From Brevibacterium spongiae (GTDB lineage Bacteria > Actinomycetota > Actinomycetes > Actinomycetales > Brevibacteriaceae), in NCBI RefSeq assembly GCF_026168515.1, contig NZ_CP093443.1:682001-746000 (forward strand): a stretch of 64,000 nt of DNA. The letters are read 5' to 3'. Both the position numbers and the translations under genes were made by a program. How positions within the stretch are numbered: the stretch's first letter is position 1; each line of letters starts with the position of its first letter. Positions 27,319 to 36,524 of the stretch are shown piece after piece. Under the pieces are notes generated by a model. The model searched no databases, was not told the DNA's origin, and worked only from the letters and a program-made list of their open reading frames with translations.

Positions 27319-29214
27319 GTGGGAAGCAATTCTGGGCCCATTCCCTCACGGACCCCACTGAGACGGCACGGCAGAGTCCTGGCTCTGTCACTCATTGATG
27401 GTCTCGTCTTTGCGTTCCTCGTCGTGGCGATGACGCTTGTGAGATACGACTTCCACGCGCAGCTCGTTAACGTACCCGGCATGTTCGTGTGTTCGGCGAT
27501 CGCCATGATCGTATTCCTCATCGGCGGACCTCTGGCGATCTATCGCGGTCGCTACCGACGCGGTTCGACCGACCAGTTCGCGGCGATCGTCGGAACGGTC
27601 GCCCTGGGTGTCGGAATCATGTGGGTTGCCGAATTCGCCTTCGCCAGCCGTCTGCTCATCCCCACCAGCGTCCCGATCGCTGCAGGCGCGCTGATGATCG
27701 TGGTCAAGAGCCTCGAGAACTGGGTGCGTCGCAATCTGCGCCAGCGCAGTCTCACGACTTCGGGATCGTCCCGGCCGACACTCGTCGTCGGAGCAGGCGA
27801 TCAGGGGATGCTCGCCCTTGACATGATTGCCCACGACGCGAGAAGCGAGTACGTCGCCGTCGGAATTCTCGACGACGATCCGGCCAAGCGGCATCTGCGT
27901 TACAACGGCATCAGAGTGCTCGGGCCGATTTCTGAAATCGCCGCCCACGTCGACCGCACCGGCGCGGGAGTCGTGATCATCGCCATCTCTGATCTGCCTC
28001 CCGACGAGCTGTCCCGAATCGCGTCGAACCTCGAGTCTCGTCCTGTCGAGATCAAGATCATGCCGAAGCTCTCGGATTCTGACTACACGCGACCGGAACC
28101 GGACTCTCTCGACGTCGCCGATCTGCGGCATCGCGGCTTCCGCGATATCAGCCTTGAAGATCTCATCGGACGTCAGCCGATCTCGACCAATATCGATGAC
28201 ATCGCTTCAGCGATCACCGGCAAGGTCGTGCTCGTCACTGGCGCAGGCGGTTCCATCGGCTCCCAGCTGTGCCGACAGGTCTCTCGCTTCGATCCTGCCC
28301 GGCTCGTCATGACGGATCGAGACGAATCCGGGCTTCACGCCACGGAACTCGGGCTCGAAGGCTCAGCGCTGTTGACAAGTGATGACCTCGTTCTCGGAGA
28401 CCTGAGAGACCCCGCTTTCATCGATGCCCTCGTCGCCGAGGCGCAGCCCGACATCATCTTCCACGCTGCGGCGCTCAAACATCTGACCTTCCTCGAGCGG
28501 TTCCCGGAGCAGGCAGTGCGCACGAACGTCGGTGCGAGCCTCGATCTGCTCCAAGCTGCTGTGACTCATGACGTCGATTCCTTCGTTCATATCTCCACTG
28601 ATAAGGCCGCAGGAGCAACCTCCGTGCTCGGTCGGACGAAGTTTTCCATCGAACGGGCGATCGCTTCAGTGGCTGCGCAGACCGGGCGGCGGTACATGTC
28701 GGTGCGTTTCGGCAATGTGCTCGGCTCACGAGGGTCGGTGCTCGAGACCTTCGTGGCTCAGGTTGCAGCCGGCGACCCCGTCACCGTCACCGACCCCGAA
28801 GTCACTCGCTATTTCATGACCGCCGATGAGGCATGTGAACTCGTTCTTCAGGCCGCTGCGATCGGCGGTCCCGGAGAAACCTTGGTTCTCGACATGGGCG
28901 AGCCGATTCGCATCGACGACCTTGCCAAGCGAGTGATCGCACTGTCAGGTCGCAGTGATGCAAAGATCGTCTACACGGGCCTGCGGCCGGGGGAGAAGCT
29001 CACCGAAGCGCTTCTGTCACCGGGTGAAGTCGACAGTCGTCCCAATCATCCGCTCATCACTCAAGTGCCGGTCACCCCGATCGATCTTGAGAAGCTTTCA
29101 GGTCTCGTCGCTGAATCCCGCGATCCTCAGGTCTTCACTCATCGAGATGACCTCGAGGCACATCTGACACGTCTGCTCGACGCCGAGCCACAGGACACCG
29201 GAGTCGGCCTCTGA
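27319..29214 (+). CDS. CapD/FlaA1-type membrane nucleotide-sugar dehydratase
   Basis: A 631-residue protein of the CapD/PglF/EpsC group, which 4,6-dehydrates UDP-GlcNAc or a related sugar at the membrane. The N-terminus has four hydrophobic segments (to about residue 150), then a CoA-binding-like Rossmann domain starting PTLVVGAGDQGMLALDM. The catalytic SDR domain starts at GKVVLVTGAGGSIGSQLCRQ and continues with HAAALKHLTFLE, STDKAAGATSVLGRTK and SVRFGNVLGSRGSVLE. The TDKAA form instead of SxxxYxxxK is normal for this branch. The GTG at 27319 has AAGAGGA upstream. It heads a seven-gene operon with overlapping genes. Confidence 0.88.
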   Translation: MGSNSGPIPSRTPLRRHGRVLALSLIDGLVFAFLVVAMTLVRYDFHAQLVNVPGMFVCSAIAMIVFLIGGPLAIYRGRYRRGSTDQFAAIVGTVALGVGIMWVAEFAFASRLLIPTSVPIAAGALMIVVKSLENWVRRNLRQRSLTTSGSSRPTLVVGAGDQGMLALDMIAHDARSEYVAVGILDDDPAKRHLRYNGIRVLGPISEIAAHVDRTGAGVVIIAISDLPPDELSRIASNLESRPVEIKIMPKLSDSDYTRPEPDSLDVADLRHRGFRDISLEDLIGRQPISTNIDDIASAITGKVVLVTGAGGSIGSQLCRQVSRFDPARLVMTDRDESGLHATELGLEGSALLTSDDLVLGDLRDPAFIDALVAEAQPDIIFHAAALKHLTFLERFPEQAVRTNVGASLDLLQAAVTHDVDSFVHISTDKAAGATSVLGRTKFSIERAIASVAAQTGRRYMSVRFGNVLGSRGSVLETFVAQVAAGDPVTVTDPEVTRYFMTADEACELVLQAAAIGGPGETLVLDMGEPIRIDDLAKRVIALSGRSDAKIVYTGLRPGEKLTEALLSPGEVDSRPNHPLITQVPVTPIDLEKLSGLVAESRDPQVFTHRDDLEAHLTRLLDAEPQDTGVGL

Positions 29215-30251
29215 TGGATCTGCAGTCGCTGGTGATCTTCGTCGTGGCCGCAGTGGTCACGGTGGTCGCCGCACTCATCGTCTTCCCACTGCTGCGCAGA
29301 GCAGGAGTCGTCGATGTCCCCTCGCATCGTTCCTCGCACACACTGTCGACTGTGCGGGGCGGGGGAATCGCCATCGGGTGCGGGATCACAGTCGCAACGT
29401 TGATCGCCATAGTTTGGAGCGTCACGGAACACGGAGTATTCGGGGTTGGCAGCATCCTCCTGCCCATCGGGTTCTTGGTGCTCACATGGTGTTATTCCGC
29501 GATCGGTATGGCCGACGATCTCGACTCACTGCGTCCGGCAGGCCGACTGGTCGGGCAGATCGTCCTGGCGCTGCTGTTCAGTGCAACCATCGCAATGATC
29601 TCCTCTCAGGGCATCGCCCACGTGCTTGCCTTCGCTGTCATGGGAGTGTCCACGGTCAATGCTGTGAACTTCGTCGACGGCCTCAACGGATATGTCACCG
29701 AATGGACGATCATCACAGCCGGCTGGTTCGCCTTCGTCGGATCATGGATCGGCGAGAACGACATCGCCTTGCTTGCACTGGCACTGGCCGGCGCCGCTGT
29801 CGGTTTCCTTCCCTTCAACCTCGGCCGGGCCAAAGCGTTCCTCGGAGACACCGGTAGCTACGGAATCGGTGCAGCTGTCTTCGCGCTCGCCGTGTGGCTC
29901 TTCGTCGAAGGTGTGCCGATCGTCGTCATCGTCGCTCCGATGATCTTCGTCTACTTCGATGTCGGTCTCACCCTGGTTCTACGCCTGTTCCGGGGCGAGA
30001 ACATTCTGCTCCCTCACAGAGAGCACATCTACCAGCGCATCCAGCAGGCAGGGTGGCCGCACAGCTCTGTCTCGCTCTTCCACGCGTCACTGTGTGTCCT
30101 CGCCTGCGTAATGGCTGTACCGACGCTGCTGAGCGGCAACACGGCGACGACGTATCCTGCCCATGTGTTCTGGGTAGTGTTGCTTGCTCTCTACGCGCTG
30201 TTGCCGTTGTGGCTGCGGCGACGCGCACGGAAGGAGGCGGCGACTGCATGA
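29214..30251 (+). CDS. WecA/MraY-type undecaprenyl-phosphate sugar-1-phosphate transferase
   Basis: A 345-residue polytopic membrane protein with about ten hydrophobic segments. It likely transfers a sugar-1-phosphate from a UDP-sugar to undecaprenyl phosphate, the first lipid-linked step of glycan assembly. Motifs of the family are PSHRSSHTLSTVRGGG, GMADDLDSLRPAGRL, NAVNFVDGLNGY and FLGDTGSYGIGA, with the catalytic aspartates in ADD and FVDGLNG, and HREHIYQR near the C-terminus. Its start shares one base with the preceding stop (TGATG). It is most like the WbpL/WecA side of the family rather than MraY. Confidence 0.88.
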   Translation: MDLQSLVIFVVAAVVTVVAALIVFPLLRRAGVVDVPSHRSSHTLSTVRGGGIAIGCGITVATLIAIVWSVTEHGVFGVGSILLPIGFLVLTWCYSAIGMADDLDSLRPAGRLVGQIVLALLFSATIAMISSQGIAHVLAFAVMGVSTVNAVNFVDGLNGYVTEWTIITAGWFAFVGSWIGENDIALLALALAGAAVGFLPFNLGRAKAFLGDTGSYGIGAAVFALAVWLFVEGVPIVVIVAPMIFVYFDVGLTLVLRLFRGENILLPHREHIYQRIQQAGWPHSSVSLFHASLCVLACVMAVPTLLSGNTATTYPAHVFWVVLLALYALLPLWLRRRARKEAATA

Positions 30252-31507
30252 GGATCCTCCTGCTCAGCCACTACTACTGGCCCGAGGTCGGCGCCCCGCA
30301 GCGCAGGTGGGCGACCCTCGTCAGCCACTTTGTCGACCGAGGGCACCAGGTCATCGTCGCCGCTCCTCATCCGCACTATCCGCACACCAGGCGCGATGAG
30401 TTCTTCGGTTCCCAGGTCGGACGTCTGCGGAGACGGGTTGCGGCGAAACTCGGCGGAACGTGGGAGACCGGCGAGCTGGGGGAGCGGATCATTCGTGTGC
30501 CCTACCTGCACAGCGGAAGCTCCATGGCTCGGCAGCTGCTCGACCAAGGAGTCGCCTCGGCAGGAGCCGTCAACGCGATCATCGGCAGAATGCGCGGTCC
30601 GCGTAGACCCGACGTTGTCATCTCGACTACGCCGGCACTGCCGTTCCTCTTCGCGGGGGATATCATCGCCCGAGCACTGCGTGTTCCTCATATCGCCGAG
30701 GTGCGAGACGTCTGGCCCGATCTCATCAGCGATCTGGCACTGGTGACGAACGCGATCGGAAAGTATATTCCTCGGGCCGCGACATCCTATCTCGAAGAGA
30801 AAGTTCTTCCCGGACTGCTCACTGTCGTTCAGCGTCGAGCCTCTGCGGTTGTCGTGACAACAGAAAGCTTTCGTTACCTCCTTCAACGTAGGGGGATCCA
30901 GGCCGAAGTCGTCCGCAGCGGTGTCGGACGGTCAGAGATCGACCAAACGCCTCATGAATGCACCGCAGATGGCAGGGAGACTAAACTGCTCTATGTCGGT
31001 ACCGTCGGTCGGTCACAGGATCTTGCCTCGGTGATCGCTGCGGCCTCTCGAACTCCCGGTATCAGGGTCCGCATCGTCGGCGACGGTGCCGACAGATTGA
31101 ACCTTCAGACTCTCGCCGGAACACTCGGAGCCCCGGTCGAGTTCTTCGAACAGACCACCGGCCAGGCCCTCGCCGAACATTGGGAGTGGGCCGACGCGGG
31201 TCTCGTCAGTCTCGGCGATGTTCCCGCTCATGCGCTCACTGTGCCATCGAAGCTCTATTCGCTCTTGGCCCGTAGGGTGCCGATTCTCGGCGTTGTGGCA
31301 GGAGAGGCAGCCGAGATCATCAGCGAGAACAAGGCCGGCATCGTTGCTCGTCCCGGCGATGTGGATTCGATTGTCACTGCGATGCAGGCACTGGTGCAGG
31401 GCGTTGAGAGTCCGGATGCAGCCGGGCATCGGTGGGTGGTCGACCACGCATGCGTCGATGTGATGGGTGCCGAATACGACCGGATCCTTAAGCAGGTGCG
31501 GTCATGA
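30248..31507 (+). CDS. GT4 family glycosyltransferase, WbuB-like
   Basis: A 419-residue GT-B enzyme. It opens MRILLLSHYYWPEVGAPQRR, the classic acceptor-side motif of WbuB-type transferases that add the second sugar to an undecaprenyl-linked primer. PHYPHTRRDEF and VRDVWPDLISDLAL follow, then LLYVGTVGRSQDL, and the donor region is GLVSLGDVPAHALTVPSKLYSLLARR. The ATG overlaps the preceding stop as ATGA; an in-frame extension further upstream lies entirely inside the previous gene. It is probably membrane-associated through the hydrophobic region near residue 100. Confidence 0.86.
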   Translation: MRILLLSHYYWPEVGAPQRRWATLVSHFVDRGHQVIVAAPHPHYPHTRRDEFFGSQVGRLRRRVAAKLGGTWETGELGERIIRVPYLHSGSSMARQLLDQGVASAGAVNAIIGRMRGPRRPDVVISTTPALPFLFAGDIIARALRVPHIAEVRDVWPDLISDLALVTNAIGKYIPRAATSYLEEKVLPGLLTVVQRRASAVVVTTESFRYLLQRRGIQAEVVRSGVGRSEIDQTPHECTADGRETKLLYVGTVGRSQDLASVIAAASRTPGIRVRIVGDGADRLNLQTLAGTLGAPVEFFEQTTGQALAEHWEWADAGLVSLGDVPAHALTVPSKLYSLLARRVPILGVVAGEAAEIISENKAGIVARPGDVDSIVTAMQALVQGVESPDAAGHRWVVDHACVDVMGAEYDRILKQVRS

Positions 31508-33243
31508 ACCTCAAGTTCCTTGCTAAACAGATCGGCAATGCGGTCATCACGACTGCCGGCCATATGAACGACGACCGTGTGTTCTTCTCCATGCAGTTGG
31601 CGCGTCGGCTCCCGAAATCAGCTTCACACACGGTCGGCCGTCTGCTTGGGAAAGTCCCCGGTGCCGCGACGGGCGCCGCCTCGGCGTGGCTGTTGGGACA
31701 GGAGAGCCGTGCCAAAGCCATCATCACAGCGGCCGAAGATGAGCAGCCATCTCGACTGCTCGGAGAGATCGCTCTCAACCTCGGCATGCTCAATGCCGCA
31801 GATCGCATAGCTGACTCGCTCGACTCAGCAGCGTCGTTGCGCTCTCGCATTCAGTGGACCGAAGGCAACATCGACGAGGCGATCACAGTGCTCCCGGACG
31901 GCAAGCGCAAGCGACGTCTTTCCGCAGAACGAAAATCCATGTCTCCTGGATGGTGGCCCGACACTGACTCGCATCTTGTCGCTCGGCCCGCTGCCTGCAC
32001 GGGTCTCGGAGCCGCCGCGTCCCTGCATGTGCTGACGAACTCCCTGCCGCACACGCGATCCGGCTACGCCTATCGCAGCCACCTCATTCTCACCACCCTC
32101 AAAGACGCCGGGCACCGAGTGGCAGCGACCACTCGTCCCTCCTACCCGGTGACGATCGGCCGCCTCAGCGGAGACATGGTCGAGACCGTCGACGGTGTCG
32201 ACTATCTGCGAGACGTACCGCTCCGCCCAGCTGCCACACCCACCGCGCGGCTCGAAGAGCAAGCTGCATGGATCGCGAACCAAGCTCTTGAGCGTCAGGT
32301 GGACCTGCTCCACACCACCACGCACTACGTCAATGGGCTGGCCACCGGCGCCGCGGCCCGAGCGATCGGGCTGCCCTGGGTGTACGAGGTCCGTGGGGTT
32401 CTCGAGGAGACCTGGGCTGCGGCCGGTAGTACCCCTGCCGAACGGACTGCGCGGCGGGAGAGTCAGCGCTTCGCACTGATGCGGAGTAAGGAGATCGAAA
32501 TCGCCTCAGCAGCAGATGCCGTCATCACTCTCGGCGAGACCATGCGGGAGCACCTCATCGCGGGAGGAGTGCCGGCCGAATCGATCACACTCATCCCGAA
32601 CTCCGTATCCGAAGCTGTGGTGAATACGGATACGAGTCGCACACCGGCAGAGACCCGAACCCGCCTCGGTCTGCCTGAGGACGGCATCTGGGTCGGCACC
32701 GCCGCATCCATCGTCGGCTACGAAGGACTCGACGACCTTGTCGATGCCGTCGCGCTCGCCCGCAGGCAGGGAACGGATGTGCGACTCCTCATCGCGGGCG
32801 ACGGCGTTGCATTGCCCGAATTGCGTGAACGGGCAGAGGCGCTGGGAGACAAGGCAGTGTTCACCGGACGCGTGTCGCAGACACAGGCCATCGAACATCA
32901 GCTTGCGCTCGATGCCATCGTCGTTCCGCGGAAGGATGAGCCAGTCTGCCGATTGGTCACACCGATCAAACCGATCGAAGCGATGGGGCTAGGAAGACCG
33001 GTAGTCATTTCGGATCTGCCGGCTTTGCGAGAACTGGTGCCTGAGAGCGCAGGATTGTGTACTCCGCCGCAGGAGCCTCAACGCTTGGCCGAAGCGCTGT
33101 CCGAATTGGCTTGCGATGACAGTGCGCGAGAGAATTACGGACAGAATGGACGTGCACACGTTCTTGCGACGCGCAGGTGGAAGGAAATCGGACGACGATA
33201 TGGGCAGGTCTATTCTCGACTCATGGGAGCTGACGCACAATGA
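31504..33243 (+). CDS. GT4 family glycosyltransferase with N-terminal extension
   Basis: A 579-residue protein. The first 180 residues are helical, Ala-rich and unrecognised, perhaps a membrane- or partner-binding region. The GT-B part begins LHVLTNSLPHTRSGYAYRSH, with YEVRGVLEETWAA, IPNSVSEAVV, VGTAASIVGYEGLDDLVDAV and the donor-site motif PIKPIEAMGLGRPVVISDLP. It starts ATGA over the previous stop, so it is translationally coupled. The sugar specificity is unknown. Confidence 0.83.
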   Translation: MNLKFLAKQIGNAVITTAGHMNDDRVFFSMQLARRLPKSASHTVGRLLGKVPGAATGAASAWLLGQESRAKAIITAAEDEQPSRLLGEIALNLGMLNAADRIADSLDSAASLRSRIQWTEGNIDEAITVLPDGKRKRRLSAERKSMSPGWWPDTDSHLVARPAACTGLGAAASLHVLTNSLPHTRSGYAYRSHLILTTLKDAGHRVAATTRPSYPVTIGRLSGDMVETVDGVDYLRDVPLRPAATPTARLEEQAAWIANQALERQVDLLHTTTHYVNGLATGAAARAIGLPWVYEVRGVLEETWAAAGSTPAERTARRESQRFALMRSKEIEIASAADAVITLGETMREHLIAGGVPAESITLIPNSVSEAVVNTDTSRTPAETRTRLGLPEDGIWVGTAASIVGYEGLDDLVDAVALARRQGTDVRLLIAGDGVALPELRERAEALGDKAVFTGRVSQTQAIEHQLALDAIVVPRKDEPVCRLVTPIKPIEAMGLGRPVVISDLPALRELVPESAGLCTPPQEPQRLAEALSELACDDSARENYGQNGRAHVLATRRWKEIGRRYGQVYSRLMGADAQ

Positions 33244-34121
33244 GTGAGACGAAGAATCCCCTGGGACTGAGCTCGATCCCGTCGGTCTCGAGCGAGGGCC
33301 TCGTCCCTGTCGGACGGCGGACAAGCCTAGGCAGCTACTTGGCTGCATTGTGGAATCGTCGGCATTTCATCATTGCCGAATCTCGAGCAAAAATGTCCAG
33401 CTCGACGAGAAAAGATCTGCTCGGGTACGGGTGGTTGTTCCTTAACCCTTTGCTTTCTGTGCTCGCTTTCTGGTTCATCTTCGGATACATCCTCCAAGCG
33501 CAAAAGGGTGTTGATAACTTCCTCGGTTTCCTCGTCATCGGCGTGTTCTTCTTCGGCTACACCGGAAAGTGCATGACAGGCGGAACTGGAGCAATTCGCT
33601 CAGGCGCACCAATGATCAAGGGATTTCAGTTTCCGAGGGCCGCCCTTCCGATCTCGGTTGTCGTTCGCAACTTTCTCGATTTCTTGCCGACTGTACTCGT
33701 CATGACAATTGTGCTTGCGGTCGTGCCGCCGCTTGAAGTCATCACTTGGCGAATCGTTCTCGTGATTCCTATTGTCATCCTGCAGACAATTTTCAACGTA
33801 GGTCTGGCTTGTTTCCTGGCGCGCCTCGGTCACAAGATCCCGGACCTCACGAACTTCATGTCGATTGTCAGCCGATTCTGGCTCTACGGTTCGGGGGTCT
33901 TCTTCTCTATTGAAGATCGCCTTAGCGGCCAGCCTGTCCTCTTAGAGCTCATGCAGCTCAATCCGATGCACGCGTACCTCACGCTGACGCGCGATAGTCT
34001 GCTTTACGGGGTCGACTCCGATCCAAAAATGTGGATCATCGGTACTGTATGGGCGTTTGGGCTGCTCATCGTCGGATTCCTATTCTTCTGGAGAGGAGAG
34101 GAGAATTATGGCCGCCTCTGA
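33240..34121 (+). CDS. wzm: ABC-2 type polysaccharide export permease
   Basis: A 293-residue protein with about six membrane spans and the ABC-2 membrane fold (LLGYGWLFLNPLLSVLAFWF, then IRSGAPMIKGFQFPRAALPI). Such Wzm/TagG-type permeases move a completed lipid-linked glycan across the membrane together with the neighbouring ATPase. It overlaps the genes on both sides (ATGA at its start and 14 bp at its end), so all three are tightly coupled. The N-terminal cytoplasmic stretch of about 50 residues is normal for the family. Confidence 0.85.
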   Translation: MSETKNPLGLSSIPSVSSEGLVPVGRRTSLGSYLAALWNRRHFIIAESRAKMSSSTRKDLLGYGWLFLNPLLSVLAFWFIFGYILQAQKGVDNFLGFLVIGVFFFGYTGKCMTGGTGAIRSGAPMIKGFQFPRAALPISVVVRNFLDFLPTVLVMTIVLAVVPPLEVITWRIVLVIPIVILQTIFNVGLACFLARLGHKIPDLTNFMSIVSRFWLYGSGVFFSIEDRLSGQPVLLELMQLNPMHAYLTLTRDSLLYGVDSDPKMWIIGTVWAFGLLIVGFLFFWRGEENYGRL

Positions 34122-35415
34122 GCTCCAGGACCCAACTATCATCGCTGAGAATGTCCAAGTCCGTTATACGGTCAATACCAACGATCCAAGTCACAGGGCC
34201 AAAGGTCTTCGGCGCCTGACGAACGCCGTTACTGGCCGCCAGGGCCAGACAACGGTGCGTGCTCTGCGTGGGGTTAACTTCGTCGCTCGCGAGGGCGAAA
34301 TGGTCGGCATCGTCGGTGCCAATGGTTCCGGCAAATCGACGTTTCTTCGTAATGTTGCAGGAGTAGAACAACCAGATCGGGGACGCATTCTCGTCCGTTA
34401 CCAGCCGCTTCTGCTCGGGGTCAGTGCTGCTTTGCAGCCCGGACTATCGGGAAGTGAAAATGTCCGCCTAGGCTGTTTGGCGATGGGGCTCTCGCCTGAC
34501 GAGGCAGCTGACGCTTATGATTACGTCGTCGAGCTCTCGGCCCTCGGATCGGCTATCCACCGACCAATGGGTACCTATTCGTCGGGGATGGGGGCAAGGT
34601 TGCGATTTGCCATCGCACTGGCCGCTCGCCCGAAGATTCTGCTCATCGACGAGGCACTCTCGACCGGAGACGCGACTTTCGCCGAACGCAGTGAGCGTGC
34701 AATGGACGAACTCCTTGCCGAAGCAGGAACGGTTCTGCTCGTCAACCATGCCGCAAAAGTGATTCAGGAGCTGTGTACCCGCGCAGTCTGGATGCACCGA
34801 GGCGAGATCCTCATGAATGGTCCCGCCGAGGCGGTAGCCGAGAAGTACCGCTGGTGGGCGTGGAATGTTGCCAAAGGTAAGGAAGATATTGCTGACAAGC
34901 TTCTAGCCGACGTCGTCAGCAATGCGGTCAAAGAGGAAATCAACATCCTCGAACCCGAACTCATCAAGAATCCTATCCCGCGGCATGCGGCGCGCCCGTT
35001 CAAGAAGAAGGCCGCGCCTGCACGCCATGTGAAACGACAGCACACAGGCGAAGAAGTCGAAGAAACTCCGACTCCGATGCTCGCCGCTGCCGAAGAACAG
35101 GTATGGCCCAAATCCTTTGACGCCGAGATGCCGAAAGCGAAATTCCCGGCATTGCCGAAACCTGCTTCTCAGGCTGTGAGTGCTCCTCGAATCACAGATG
35201 CACCGCCGTTGCGGCTGAATCCCAGTAAGAACCGAGTCGTTTTGCGAGCGGCGAATCCAGATGACCGGGCGTCGGCGGTTGCTGCTGCCGACGACTTTAC
35301 CGGTCGCAGGCTCGCGTCTCGTGCACGCAAGATTGCCGATGAGCGATACGAGGAACGTCAACGTTTGCGTCAGGAAGAGAGCTCACCTACCGTCCACCAG
35401 GACTCGAACCGATGA
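34108..35415 (+). CDS. wzt: ABC polysaccharide exporter ATPase with unusual C-terminal tail
   Basis: A 435-residue ATPase, partner of the permease. Walker A is GANGSGKSTFLR, the signature is YSSGMGARLRFAIA, Walker B is KILLIDEALSTGD and the switch histidine is in LLVNHAAK. YTVNTND at the N-terminus is typical of TagH/Wzt-like ATPases. The core ends near residue 260. The remaining 170 residues are charged and low-complexity (KKKAAPARHVKRQ, ARKIADERYEERQRLRQEE) rather than the beta-sandwich carbohydrate-binding domain of O-antigen Wzt. The ATG at 34108 follows GGAGAGGAG; a longer frame from 34057 lies inside the permease gene. Confidence 0.85.
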   Translation: MAASELQDPTIIAENVQVRYTVNTNDPSHRAKGLRRLTNAVTGRQGQTTVRALRGVNFVAREGEMVGIVGANGSGKSTFLRNVAGVEQPDRGRILVRYQPLLLGVSAALQPGLSGSENVRLGCLAMGLSPDEAADAYDYVVELSALGSAIHRPMGTYSSGMGARLRFAIALAARPKILLIDEALSTGDATFAERSERAMDELLAEAGTVLLVNHAAKVIQELCTRAVWMHRGEILMNGPAEAVAEKYRWWAWNVAKGKEDIADKLLADVVSNAVKEEINILEPELIKNPIPRHAARPFKKKAAPARHVKRQHTGEEVEETPTPMLAAAEEQVWPKSFDAEMPKAKFPALPKPASQAVSAPRITDAPPLRLNPSKNRVVLRAANPDDRASAVAAADDFTGRRLASRARKIADERYEERQRLRQEESSPTVHQDSNR

Positions 35416-36305
35416 AGATCGCGATATTCGGCTCCTGCGTGAGCCGTGATTCCGTGGAATTCATGCCTGAAGCTGAGGTCGTGGCCTACGTGGCCAGGCA
35501 CTCGGTGACGAGCCTCGAGTCTCCACATGGGGCAGCTGGAATCGATCTCAGCGATCTGACCTCCGCTTTCCAGAAGCGTATGGTCATCAGTGACCTCAGT
35601 GGGAGCGGCATTGAGAGGATCGTCAAGAACGCCGACGAACTCGAAATCGTCCTCCTCGACCTGGTCGATGAACGACGAGGATTCTGGAAGTTCCCCGACG
35701 GCACGACCATGACGAATTCACTTGAAATCGAGTCCTGTGGAGCCGCTCGCGCAGCGCGCTGCAGCGGTGCACGGCTAGTCGAATTCGGTACCGACGAGCA
35801 TTTCAACGCCTGGAAATCGGGATACATCAAACTCATCGATGGTCTCAAAGGTGCGGGCCTGTCGGAGAAGACGATTCTGCTCGACATCGAGTGGGCGGGC
35901 GCCGTCGACGGTGCCCAGCACCCTCAAAGCGATAGTTTGGCGAAGTTGGGACGTAGTTGGCGACGACTGCACCGTGGTAGCCGAGAAGTAAGCCGCAGAC
36001 TGACACGTGGACAAGGAGTTGCCGAAGCGTTAACTAGCTTGCGAAACGTTAGGCCTACGGAAGCAGAAGAGTACGCGGACAGGGCCGCCGCTGCCAATGC
36101 AGATTACGTCCGGTACCGCAACTTCGCCAAATCGAAAGTCAAGTCAACAGTCGTCAGGTCCAGTAGCCAAGTCCGGATCAGTAGAGATCACAAATGGGGG
36201 CCGCAACCGTTCCATTACCGAGACGAAGACTACCAATCAATTGTGCAGTGTGTTCGCAATCTTGTGGAAGGCGACGGAAATCCTAATCCGAGCACCACTC
36301 GATGA
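35412..36305 (+). CDS. DUF6270-like protein at the end of the export operon
   Basis: A 297-residue protein starting MKIAIFGSCVSRDSVEFM. The FGSCVSRD opening matches DUF6270, a family found in surface-polysaccharide loci whose activity is unproven; the GSC-x-S-R-D arrangement recalls a GDSL/SGNH-type nucleophile loop. Other conserved features are IVLLDLVDERRGFW and, at the end, DHKWGPQPFHYRDEDY, where a histidine and an aspartate could complete a catalytic triad. The start overlaps the wzt stop (ATGA). It may modify or trim the exported glycan. The activity is inference. Confidence 0.7.
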   Translation: MKIAIFGSCVSRDSVEFMPEAEVVAYVARHSVTSLESPHGAAGIDLSDLTSAFQKRMVISDLSGSGIERIVKNADELEIVLLDLVDERRGFWKFPDGTTMTNSLEIESCGAARAARCSGARLVEFGTDEHFNAWKSGYIKLIDGLKGAGLSEKTILLDIEWAGAVDGAQHPQSDSLAKLGRSWRRLHRGSREVSRRLTRGQGVAEALTSLRNVRPTEAEEYADRAAAANADYVRYRNFAKSKVKSTVVRSSSQVRISRDHKWGPQPFHYRDEDYQSIVQCVRNLVEGDGNPNPSTTR

Positions 36306-36524
36306 TGGCGAGGCGCAGGGCTAGTAGCGACGAACTGCCCCTATCCGCCTACGTGACTTAGCGTGTTGACTAAGTTCGAAGCCAACTGGCGTGCTCTAGG
36401 TCCGATGTAGTATCGCTTGTTGTATCCGCTGATGAGCATATTTATCCTTTTGACGATTTACAGCGATATCGTGATGAATTTTGGGCATGAGCTGTCTCCC
36501 CGCCGAGGTCGGTATGCTGTGTCT
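36306..36524. other. AT-richer gap after the glycan operon
   Basis: 219 bp without a gene. Base composition drops compared with the operon and stays low through the next gene, which suggests the boundary of a transferred segment. No clear hairpin terminator follows the DUF6270-like gene. Confidence 0.4.
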
